This document shows, piece by piece, positions 27,001-39,000 of a stretch of 64,000 nt of DNA (the first letter of the stretch is position 1; the number at the start of each line of letters is the position of its first letter). The notes under the pieces are model-generated. The model did not search any database. It worked only from the letters and a program-made list of their open reading frames with translations, and was not told where the DNA came from. Source of the stretch: Ostrinia nubilalis (lineage: Eukaryota; Arthropoda; Insecta; Lepidoptera; Crambidae). The stretch covers positions 3,917,001-3,981,000 of the forward strand of contig NC_087117.1 in NCBI RefSeq assembly GCF_963855985.1, in the 5' to 3' direction. A program made the translations under genes and the position numbers.

Positions 27001-30000
27001 GGCGGCGGCGGGCGGCGGCAGGTGCGGCGTGGTCATGTTGTTGCCGGTGTAGGCCACGCACTTCACCTGCCACTCGCCCAGCTGCTCGTTCCAATGCACG
27101 TACTGGTCGATCAGCGCCTGGGAATACGCAGAAGTTATATTAGATCCTTCGGATTTAGCTACATTTCATTTAAAGGGCACGTCACGCTGAATACTTTCAC
27201 AAAGTTTGAACCAAAAATTCAGGCTAAAGGTAGACCTTTAGCCTGAATTTTTGGTTAAAACTAGAGCTTAACTCATTCAGTACCTGAGCTATGGGGGCGG
27301 CACAGGAGGCGTGATATTGACACATTATGACGTGACAGAAGAGCATACAAATCTAAAGATCTGAAATCTCGCTGACGTTTGATTGTCACAAAAATACCAC
27401 CCCGTGCATCTTCCATACCTCAGACACTGGCTCGGTTAAGCCCTAGACCTAGATAATAGTTCTTAAAAAAATATATCGATAGGACAAGGGTGTCTACTAT
27501 CATATTTAAGAATAAGAATAAGAATAAGAATAAGAATAAATTTATTACTTAATAAAACTTAGCCTAGATACATTTGATTTCACTTACTTAAATTAAGGTT
27601 AGTGTGCGAAGGTAAAATTATTAATACCTAAACTAAGCAAAATTGTTTGCCTGTGTCTTAGGTATTTTATTAAAAGTAGGTTAGTGCATACTAAACATTA
27701 TCACAATAACAGTGTGTAACTAAATATAAATACATTTCTATTCTTAATTACTAAGCATTATTTTTACCTTGATCTAAATTAAGTTAAAATCTGTAACAGG
27801 TTTTCAGTTTCGTCATAGGTTTTATTTTTTAGCCAATCTTGTATGATTTTTTTGCATGCGACTTTATTCATAGGGTAAATACATAGATACTGGTTTATTC
27901 TATTGTACAATAAGCTACCTAGATAACAGAAGAATTTCATCGTATGTGATCTTCTAATTTGTTCAGTAGAACACACGATATCAGCTCGTCGTTTGCTGGT
28001 TTGGAGTGCCGGGTTGTAGGGTGTTAATGAATGTTTTTTAGTAACTGTTAGTAGGATGAAGAGCTGCCGCACCGAAAGAACGTCGCATTCAGCAAGGAGC
28101 TCTGCAGTCGGAAAGCGTATAGGTCGGAAAGTGCTGACTTTTAGAACGGCTCTTTGTGCTCTCTCTAGACTAAGCATTGTGGTTTTATGAGTACCTCCCC
28201 ATGAAGTGTTATTTACTTGATATTCCTTAGGGATGTACGAGTCCAATACAAGATCGGCGAGTTGTATCTCTCTCTTCAGCACTCTCACGCTATCTAGTAT
28301 TCCCTCCATCTCTCTCTGTTGGTCAGCTAATTCAGCCTTAATGGCAGAGTTAATGTTCTTATGGTATTTACCTGATATTCCTTAGGGATGTACGAGTCCA
28401 ACACCAGATCGGCGAGTTGTATCTCTCTCTTCAGTGCTCTAACGCTATCTAATATTCCCTCCATCTCTCTCTGTTGGTCAGCTAATTCAGCCTTAATGGC
28501 CGAGTTAATGTTCTTATGGTATTTACCTGATATTCCTTAGGGATGTACGAGTCCAATACAAGATCGGCGAGTTGTATCTCTCTCTTCAGCGCTCTAACGC
28601 TATCTAGTATTCCCTCCATCTCTCTCTGTTGGTCAGCTAACTCAGCCTTAATGGCCGAGTTAATGTTCTTATGGTATTTACCTGATATTCCTTAGGGATG
28701 TACGAGTCCAATACAAGATCGGCTAGTTGTATCTCTCTCTTCAGTGCTCTAACGCTATCTAATATTCCCTCCATCTCTCTCTGTTGGTCAGCTAATTCAG
28801 CCTTAATGGCCGAGTTAATGTTCTTATGGTATTTACCTGATATTCCTTAGGGATGTACGAGTCCAATACAAGATCGGCGAGTTGTATCTCTCTCTTCAGC
28901 GCTCTAACGCTATCTAATATTCCCTCCATCTCTCTCTGCTGTTCTCTCTGTTGGTCAGCCAGTTCTGCCTTGGCCGAGTTCAGGAGTTGCACCGCGCGTT
29001 TCAGTTTTCGGGTCTTTGCGGCGTTTTCTTCTTGGAGGCTGGAGTATCGCTCTTCTAAGTCGAGCCTTTCAGCCTGTTAGATAGATAAAACACTTTACTT
29101 TAATAAAAAATAAAAAACACAATTTTTGCAAATTAGATACGAAAAGATAAAAAATTTAACTTCCTAATTCCTAGAAGACAAATACCTCTCCCTCGTCTGC
29201 AGTAGAAGTCAGTTACCTCTTTCTTCTGCAATAGAAGTGCATTACCTCTTTTTTCTGCAAGTCCTTCTGCAGCCTGAGCTCGTTGAGGGTTCGTTGCTCG
29301 AGTTCATAAGCAGCTTGTTCTAGAAGACGGCGCTGTGCGTCCGCTTTGTCCAGAAGATTCTAGAAGGGAGTGACCTCTTTCTTGAAGTCAGTTACCTCTT
29401 TCTTCTGCAAGTCCTTCTGCAGTCGCAGCTCGTTGAGCGTCCGTTGCTCGAGTTCATAAGCAGCTTGTTCTAGAAGACGGGGCGCTGTGCGTCCGCTTTG
29501 TCCAGAAGATTCTAGAAGGGAGTGACCTCTTTCTTGAAGTCAGTTACCTCTTTCTTCTGCAAGTCCTTCTGCAGTCGCAGCTCGTTGAGCGTCCGTTGCT
29601 CGAGTTCATAAGCAGCTTGTTCTAGAAGACGGCGCTGTGCGTCCGCTTTGTCCAGAAGATTCTAGAAGGGAGTGACCTCTTTCTTGAAGTCAGTTACCTC
29701 TTTCTTCTGCAAGTCCTTCTGCAGTCGCAGCTCGTTGAGCGTCCGTTGCTCGAGTTCATAAGCAGCTTGTTCTAGAAGACGGCGCTGTGCGTCCGCCTTG
29801 TCCAGGAGATTCTCTCCGCCTACCAGCACCTTGGATTCAAGGCGCTGTAGCTTCTCTTTCAGCTCTTCCTGCTGTTTCCTGGAAGGATTAAGAGGTACAG
29901 GTGAGCTATTGGATATACAGGGTGGAAAACAAGTGATCTTTTTCTTATAGTACTATGTTTTGATCGAAAGTGCGGGCATCTGCTAATACAGGTATATCTA

Positions 30001-33000
30001 AATTTAAAAGTAGACTCCCAGCACCTGTAAATGTATCATTAAAGAAAACTAGCGGCCGCCCGCGACATTGTACGGGTGGATCCCATTTTACAACCTTAGG
30101 GGTTGAATTTTGCAAAATCCCATCTTAGTGAGCACCTACGTCCTAAAAGGAACCCCCCTGCCAAATAAGACAATGCCGGAAATTGGCGTCTTTTTTTTTT
30201 CGCGCGGCCATCGACCAAACCTTGTTTTTTGATTACAAAATAGTGTAATAAACCAAACTTAGTATGACATGTATACCTTTAAACTCAGTCTGAACTGAGT
30301 TACGAGCATCAGAAGTTTGATGATTTTCATACTAGATTTGCTGTTTGGGCGCAAGTTTTGTAAGAAATTGCAACAAAATAATGACATTGTATGTGTAAAC
30401 AAACAATACCATCCATTAAAGGCTCCAGACATCAGTATGCAGCAGAATCAGCGCAATAAAAAAATAGCGCAATATTTTGTTGCAATTTCTTACAAAACTT
30501 GCGGGCAAAAAGCAAATCTAGTATGAAAATAATTAAACTTCTAATGCTCGTAACTCAGTTCAGACTGAGTTTAGAGGTATACATGCGATAGTAAGTTTGG
30601 TTTAAAACACTATTTTGAAATCAAAAAACAAAGTTTGGTCGATGGCCGCGCGAAAAAAAAAAGACGCCACCTTCCATACAAAATCTGGCATTGCCATTTG
30701 AGACTCCTAGCACTTGTAGTTTCTGAGATTTTATGATATGTAAGTGAGTGAGTTGACCTTTCGCTTTTATAGATATAGATAAAGATATTTTGATTTGACC
30801 TCACTCAATTATTCCTAAACTATACAAGATATCGGAAAACTATTTACTGATCCTGAAAGTGCTTCACGAGCTCTTCCAAAGGGTATCTTTAATACGTTAT
30901 AATAATCTGGATCTATACGAAAATTTAATGTTTTTGAGTAAATAAGGTTCATTATTGTTAATGTGTTGACTACACGTACTTAGTTCTCTGGAGCTCTGCT
31001 TTCTTCTCTTCCAGAACTTTCCTCGCTTGGTGTGCCTTCTCTCGGTTCAGTTTTTCCTGAAAACAAATAAATGACTAAAATTAATGTATTACTACATGAT
31101 TCGTTTCCGGATCTCCTCATTTCTGATTCGATCTCGTAAAGAAACACCGAGCATAGCCCTTTCCATAGCACGCTATGCAACTTTGAGCTTAATAAGGCCT
31201 ATAGAGAGATGTCACGTTTCCGAGCCGTCACTGGTGAGTGGAAGCCACGAACCGGAAAGCGCAGCGTAGCGTCCACAAGGTGGACCGACGAGCTCATAAA
31301 GGTAGCAGGATGGCACTGGATGCAGGCCACTACCAACCGGTCGTTATGAAAATCATTGGGGAAGGCCTATGTTTAGCAGGGGGCGTCCTATGGCTGAAAT
31401 AATGGCTCACCTTTTCTTCTCTCCTCACTTTGCGGAGCATCTTCTTCTCTTCAGGGTCTAAAGAATCCATCTCAGGCTCCGTGAGAGTGTTGTCGGACAG
31501 TTGTAGCACGTCATAGCGTGGGCAGGCCTCCCACTAGATGGACCGACGACCTCATAAAGGTAGCAGGAAGGCGCTGGATGCAAGCCGCTACCAACCGGTC
31601 AATATGGAAATCATTGGGGGAGGCCTTTGTCCAGCAGTGGACTTCATTTGGCTGAAACGAACGAACCTTAAGGTGGGGACATTGAAATTGTGGTATTCCA
31701 AGGATCGGCCACAATAAGGAAGCTAAGGTGTTAGTGCTTCCTTCCAAACGGGTGTTCTGTTCGGGGACCAAGGTCCAATTTACACCATCTTGGTTTTCCT
31801 ATATATGCTGGGCAGGGTAAAAAACTCCGACACCGCGATGCAGGATTGTATGCGCGGTGGTGTATGCCATAGTGAAGTCCTAACAGCGCCATCTGTTGGT
31901 ACACTAGTAAACTAGTTTGTAGTGGCGCCACCACAAAATGACGGCTCACCTTTTCTTCTCTCCTCATTTTGCGGCGAATCTTCTTCTCTTTAGGGTCGAG
32001 GGACTCCATCTCGGGCTCCGTGAGAGTGTCGTCGGATAGTTGTAGCGCGTCATAGCGTGGGAAGGTCTCCCACTAGATGGATCGACGACCTCATAAAGGT
32101 CAGGAAGGCGCTGGATGCAGGCCGCTACCAACCAGGCGATATGGAAATCATTGGGGAAGGCCTTTGTACAGCAGTGGACTTCATTTGGCTGAAACGAACG
32201 AACCCTAAGGTGGGGGACATTGAAATAGTGGGATTCGAAGGATCGGCCACAATAAGGAAGCTAAGGTGTTAGTGCTTCCTTCCGAGCGGGTGTTGTGCTC
32301 GGGGACCAATGTCCAATTTACACCATCTTGGTTATCCTATATATGCTGGGCAGGGTAAAAAACTCCGACACCGCGATGCAGGATCGTACGCGCGGTGGTA
32401 TATGCCTTAATGAAGCCGTAACAGCGCCATCTGTTGGTACACTAGTAAACTAGTTTGTAGTGGCGCCACCACAAAATGACGGCTCACCTTCTCTTCTCTC
32501 CTCATCTTGCGGCGCATTTTCTTCTCCTCAGGGTCGAGGGAATCCATCTCGGGCTCCGTGAGCGTGTCGTCGGATAGTTGTCGTAGTCGGATTGTATAAT
32601 CCGCCGTTTTACATTACCACTAGGCATTTTACATTACAGCTCTGTTTTGTAATACGGCGGTTCAACGTTTAGGCGGATTGAATACGGCTGAATGAAAATC
32701 CGCTGGAATGTATTCGGCGCCAAACGCTCTTCAATACGGCTAGCCGTAATGTAAAACAGCGCGTCATTACCCGCCGCTTTGACAGTTTTTAGTTCAAATT
32801 TTCAACACCGTGGCGCTGCCTGACATAACAACAACAATGGCGTCGGATGCAGAAAATGTGTTGCTAAATTACGGGGTTATTTCTGAATCTAATAAAGAAA
32901 AGTTATAAATATGTGTGTCGACAGTTTAACAACAGTTTTAACTTGCAATTGAAGAATTTCTATTCTTCACAATGTGGAACAGTCAAAAAACCGTGGACAA

Positions 33001-36000
33001 GGGACCGAGTTTTGGAGGTTATAGCCCACATCAAAACCGCTAAAGTGGCTATGGATTCTGGTGTTCGGCGGAATCCTACTCAATATTAATGGAGCAAAAA
33101 GTATGGTATTATGACAGTGGCCGGTGAAGATTTTGAGATATCTTTTATTTTAAAATGTTTGTTTGAACCTTGTGATTACTCATTACGTTTAATGACTAAA
33201 GCCAAATATTTTATTAAATTATTAACTTTCAAAAAGTTTATTTGTTTTGAGATGGCTGTCCCCTGTGATTTATAAATAAGTATACAAAAAAATTACTGAA
33301 GCCAAATATATAATTTAGTATTACTTACAGTAACGAAGATAATAATTCTTACTTAATTACTAAGGAACATCGTGAGAAGAAATGTCTTATTAAAATTTAT
33401 TTTCATTAAACATTGTTTTATTTTGTAAGTATGGTCACCCTACAATCTAAATAATAGTACGATGCGGCTAAACGTGGGCCGCCGTATTGAAGAACGTATC
33501 GCAATGACAATCCGCCTAAACGTTGAACCGCCGTATTACAAAACAGAGCTGTAATGTAAAATGCCTAGTGGTAATGTAAAACGGCGGATTATACAATCCG
33601 ACTACGACAGATCGACGACCTCATAAAGGTCAGGAAGGCGCTGGATGCAGGCCGCTACCAACCGGGCGATATGGAAATCATTGGGGAAGGCCTTTGTCCA
33701 GCAGTGGATGTCATTTGGCTGAAACGAACGAACCTTAAGGTGGGGACATTGATTTTGTGGGATTCGAAGGATCGACCACAATAAGGAAGCTAAGGTGTTA
33801 GTGCTTCCTTCCGAGCGGGTGTTGTGCTCGGGGACCAATGTCCAATTTACACCATCTTGGTTTTCCTATACAGGGTGTTAGGTAAATGGGTATATGAGCC
33901 GACACTAGCCCATGTTAACATGTTCATATAAATGGTATGGTTAAGTCAGAAAATTGATATCTGCATTTAAATTATTTTAAATTTTCATACAAAATGAATT
34001 TTATAAAATCCGATTTGTATGGAAATTAAACTAATTAAAATGAAGATATGAATTTTCTGACTTCACCATACCATTTATATGACCATGTTAACATGGGCTA
34101 GTGTTGGCTCATATACCCATTTACCTAACACCCTGTATATGCTGGGCAGGTTAAAAAACTCCGACACCGCGATGCAGGATTGTATGCGCGGTGGTGTATG
34201 CCATAGTGAAGCCCTAACAGCGCCATCTGTTGGTACACTAGTAAACTAGTTTGTAGTGGCGCCACCACAAAATGACGGCTCACCTTTTCTTCTCTCCTCA
34301 TCTTGCGGCGCATTTTCTTTTCCTCAGGGTCGAGGGAATCCATCTCAGGCTCCGTGAGCGTGTCGTCGGATAGTTCTTCTTCTGTTATTTCTTCTTCTTC
34401 TTCTTCTTCCACGTCTGAAAGAGAAAGAATATTGTACAGTGAGCGTCAAATAGTTATGACACCTAAAGTAGCCAAGATCATAGAAAGCCGAGGCAACACG
34501 TCTATGTTACAATTGAAATAAGGTTGTGTAACTTTTTGGACACTTTCGCCGGTATTCACAAACATTACTATGAGGTCTCACAGGGAGCATGGACGCACAG
34601 GATGACACACGAACCAATCACAGAGCTCTATTCAACGCTGTGCGTTCGATTTGCTGCTTCACTTAAGCAAGCATCGTTTGTGAATACGGGCGTTTGAGTG
34701 TCACGAACTATATATTTGACGCTGACTGTATTATACTTATTTATATGAGATCTTGTATTGTATTTTGCTAAGTGCTTAGCTTAATATTCTGCTTAAAATT
34801 TTTAACATGCAAAACATTAATATCACAAAAAGTTTACATTCACAACCGTATTCCAATTGTAACAAAGACGTACTATTTGACGCTGACTGTACGGTATGAA
34901 ATCCTTATTATGTTTTATTGTTTTCTTTAATTAATAAAATTATTTGTTATACTTTATTAAGTACTTACCATTTGCACTCTCTTCAAGTTGCTTCTTGAGC
35001 TGATCGATTTCTTGCTGGAATCTGTTGAAAAGTAAATAATATAGTTTGTAAGCAAACATTATAAAGAAAAACATTTACAAGAATGTGCAAACGTGAATGT
35101 GAACAGCGTTTATTTATGTGTTATAGATCTAGCTCTAACTCAGTCTGTGCCTGAGGTCTGGGAGCGGCACGGGGGGGTGTTTTTGAGACGTCAAACGTCA
35201 GCGAGACTTCAGATTATGCTTCAGATTTGTATGCTCTGTCACGTCATTTTTAGGGTTCAGTAGCCAAATGGCAAAAAACGGAACCCTTATAGATTCGTCA
35301 TGTCTGTCTGTCCGTCCGTCCGTCCGTCTGTCCGTCCGTATGTCACAGCCACTTTTTTCCGAAACTACATATAAGAGCTATACTGTTGAAACTTGGTAAG
35401 TAGATGTATTCTGTGAACCGCATTAAGATTTTGATGCAAAAATAAAAAAAAAAAAAAAATATTGGGGGCTCCCCATACTTAGAACTGAAACTCAAAAAAT
35501 TTTTTTTCATCAAACACATACGTGTGGGGTATCTATGGATAGGTCTTCAAAAATGATATCGAGGTTTCTAAAATACTTTTTTTCTAAACCGAATAGTTTG
35601 CGTGACAGACGCTTCCAAAGTGGAAAAAAGTTGGTCCCCCCCCCCCCCCTCTAACTTCTAAAATAAGAAAATGAAAAATCTAAAAAAAAACATATGATGT
35701 ACATTACTATAAAAACTACCAACGAAAATTGTTTTGAACGAGATCTAGTAAGTAGTTTTTTTTTAATACCATGTAAATCGTAAACCGCTTATTACCGCGT
35801 AATCTTTCATACTAATAGCTTAAATAAAAAATAATAATTTTAATTTCATAAATCAATGGTACGGAACCCTCGGTGCGCGAGTCCGACTCGCACTTAGCCG
35901 GTTTTTATTTTATTTTATTTGGGATAACAAACAATTGCGCAATATTGCAAATGCAACTGCTGAACATTTAATAAACTTATACTATTACGCAACCAGCACT

Positions 36001-39000
36001 ATTATCCTCATAGTAATATTACAAACTTATTTTGGTACAAGCTAACCAAGCAAACAAACAGTGTTATTTATGTGCTCTAACTTAATGCAAAGAAGAGAAA
36101 AAACAAACACAATTAAGGTACATTCGTTAATACATCAAGGATGCACTTTCTGAACTTTGAGGAAGACACTACAAATAAATCGATATCAGTAAAAATTAAA
36201 TATTTGTTGTATGCATCCATTAATCGCCATAAAGGAGCTCTTTTGCCAGCGTTAGTTCAACATCGTTTAGGAGCGAGACTTTTTCTGTGAGTGTAAGCAT
36301 CTCGTATACGCTGGGAGCGACTGGGGATGCGCAGGGAAATTTGATTAATTAGTTTGTTGCAATCGAAGCCATTACGACAAATTTTAAAGAGAATAGATTG
36401 GTCAAGATACAGTCTCCGTTGTTTGAGAGTTAATAACGAGTATTTATCCAAAAGTGATTGATATGAGGCCCATACCTTTACAGATTGGTAATTTAGATTA
36501 AGTAGATATTTACGTTGTAAGGTTTCAAGTTGATCACTGTATTTATTGTAAAATGGGTTCCAAACACATGTAGCATACTCCACCTGAGGTCTTACGAGTG
36601 ATTTGTATCATAATTATGTCAATGTGCCGTTCCCATACCTCAGGCAATAAAATAGTTTATTTTTTCCCATCACAAACTTATAATACAGAGTACAGGTACA
36701 TAAACATTAAGTTTCAGTCACTAGTTTGTGTGAGACTGATGCCTGAGCTAGGTATAAAATACCTGTGTTACAGGACATCAGGCTCCCACCACTCAAAACG
36801 GCCTAAGCAGTACACTGAACTAGTAAAGGTATACAGGAATGAATTAAAGTGATAAGATTTAACAAAGTAGACGAAAGATGTAATGTTAGTCTTGTGAATG
36901 AGTATGCAACAGGGGCATGTGTGTGAGTGTGATAATATAGGTGATGATCTGTGTGTGTCAAGTGCATGATTGTGAGTTAATGTTATCGCATAATTGTCAA
37001 AAGTTTCTCTGTCTCATCATAATTCAAGTGTAATAACCAGGAGGTAAGTTTTTTTTTGCAAGCCTTTCTAGTCAAGGGGTACAGAACATGGTGTTGTGTT
37101 TAATTTATTATATAGATAACTACCTAAAAAGCAATAAAATCTATGAGGTAGCATAGTCCTAAAAGGTCGGGAAGGACAGACAGTGCCTGAGTTAAGCTCT
37201 AGACCTATAGATACCTGGTGAGCAGCGCATCTCCCGGCTCGCTGTTAACATGCGTCTTGTTCTCAATATTCTTCGCTCGGTTCGCGTATCGCAATGTACT
37301 GATGGTCTCCACGTAGTTGCATTCCGCTGGGCCGATGGTGGCTATCTGTTGAAATAATAACGATAATCAACCCTATGGTGCAGGAATAAGGTTTGCTGTT
37401 GCCCTCAGAAAACAAGACTAGGGATAACGCTAAAAATGAACCCTATTGTGCAGAAATAAGGTATGTTTTGGCTTATCATTACAGTCTTGGAGTTGCTGTT
37501 GCCGTTACCCTCAGCAATCAAAACTAGGGAGTCTTGCTACAGTCGGATCAACTGAAATTGAACTTTAATCTATAAAAACTTAAGTGCTCTTCAGCTTACT
37601 AGCTAGGATTCCAAGTGAGTCTTGAAGGAGTCGAGTTAGCTTCAAGTGCTTATAGAGATAATGGGCAACTGAAATGAGCCTTAATATGTATTAACTATAA
37701 GGTATGTTCCAGCTTATCATGACAGTCTCGGAGTTGCCGCAAGACAAAGGAGTTTTGCAGCAGTCGGACCAGCTTCGAGTTCCTAGAGGGAATGTTAGCC
37801 AACTGAAAGTGTACCTTAATCTAAACATAATTAAGGTACATTTCAGCTTACCACAACAATCTTGGTGTGGAATTGCGTCTTGCAGCAGTCGGGCCAGCTT
37901 CAAGTTCCTATAGCGAATATTGTTCGACTGAAAATGAACCTTAATCTGCATTAGCTATAAGGTATATTTCAGATTACCATGACGGTCTTAGAGTAGAATG
38001 GAGTCTTGTAGCAGTAGGGTCAGCTTCGAGTGTTTATAGATGTTGCGTCAACTGAAAATGAGTCTTAATCTTTACAATATTAAGGTTTGTTTCAACTTAC
38101 CATGACAGTCTTGGAGTTGCCTCCAAGCGAGTCTTGCAGCAGTCGGGTCAGCTTCGAGTTCCTATAGGGTATGTGTGTAGATTTTCCGTCTACTAGAGCA
38201 GAGATGACGTTGCCTAGCACTGACAGCGACTGGTTGATTTTGGTGGCTTCTTTCAGGCGAGTGCCGGTGGCTTGCGTCTTGCTTTGGCGCTCGGAGCCCT
38301 GGAAAAATTATATTTAAAACTATTAGGAAACTTCGAACTCCTATGTTCTTCTGATTAATTTCGTTGCGGGTTCAATGACAGTTTAACTTTCCCCCGGGAC
38401 AAACTTGGCCTTCACTGGTTGGGTGTTTATTGGCGGTCAAGCTGTAGATCCTGGCTACACAGGAGTTGCAGCGGTGGGAACGAGAGGTGGGAATAGCGTC
38501 GTATTAGAACAGTTTTGAAAGTTTCATAGAGCGGCTCTTTGTTCTGTTACAAGTAAATGCTCCAGTTTAAACTCACTTTTTGAGCTTTGGAGTGGAATAC
38601 ATAATGTCGCTATTAGAAGCCGTAAGCCTCAAATAATAAGGCTTTATTTTCCATTGTTCATTAAGTTACTCCAATGCCAGTGCATATTCAAACTTGTGGG
38701 CTAGTCATTAAGATGCAACTTCTCACTGCTTGGCCTTTGTTCCTTAACTTCTCTTTATAAGTGCAAAAGAGACAGATATGTCACCCGTACCCGCATAGCT
38801 TAGAGACTTCGGTGGCAACGAAAACTGAATCTTACCGCCAAATCAACAAGGTGCAGTTTCCCCATCTTGACGTGGACTTTCCCGTCGTTTCCCTTCTTGC
38901 TGGACTCCACGGTGATGGATAATGGCGTGTGATCTTGAGCTCTCAGTGTTCAAGCTACTAGCGATTATGAGTCTTATAACCCAAGAAATAGGGCGCTTAT

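Larger units (their letters stand above)
31405..34283 (-). repeat. Tandem array of three donor-side units of kinesin exon 9
   Basis: Each unit of about 540 bases has the last 30 or so codons of exon 9 ([11 protein letters not shown]...KMRREEK), the donor GTGAGC, an RTE-type fragment (CGACGACCTCATAAAGGTAG, GCGCTGGATGCA) and the AATAAGGAAGCTA repeat. Units start in transcription direction at 34284 (true exon), 32580, 32042 and 31500. The unit ending at the true exon has grown by two later insertions (32580-33608 and 33871-34135). All copies lack the acidic 5' part and acceptor. Confidence 0.85.

Noticed and set aside
28209..29697. The repeated coiled-coil exons as a real lengthening of the kinesin stalk
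   Set aside because: No copy has a 3' splice site, and some carry frame shifts. The single-copy path gives a protein of normal length (674 residues).
30317..30526. [23 protein letters not shown]
   Set aside because: It spans the centre of a foldback element and has no homology that I recognise.
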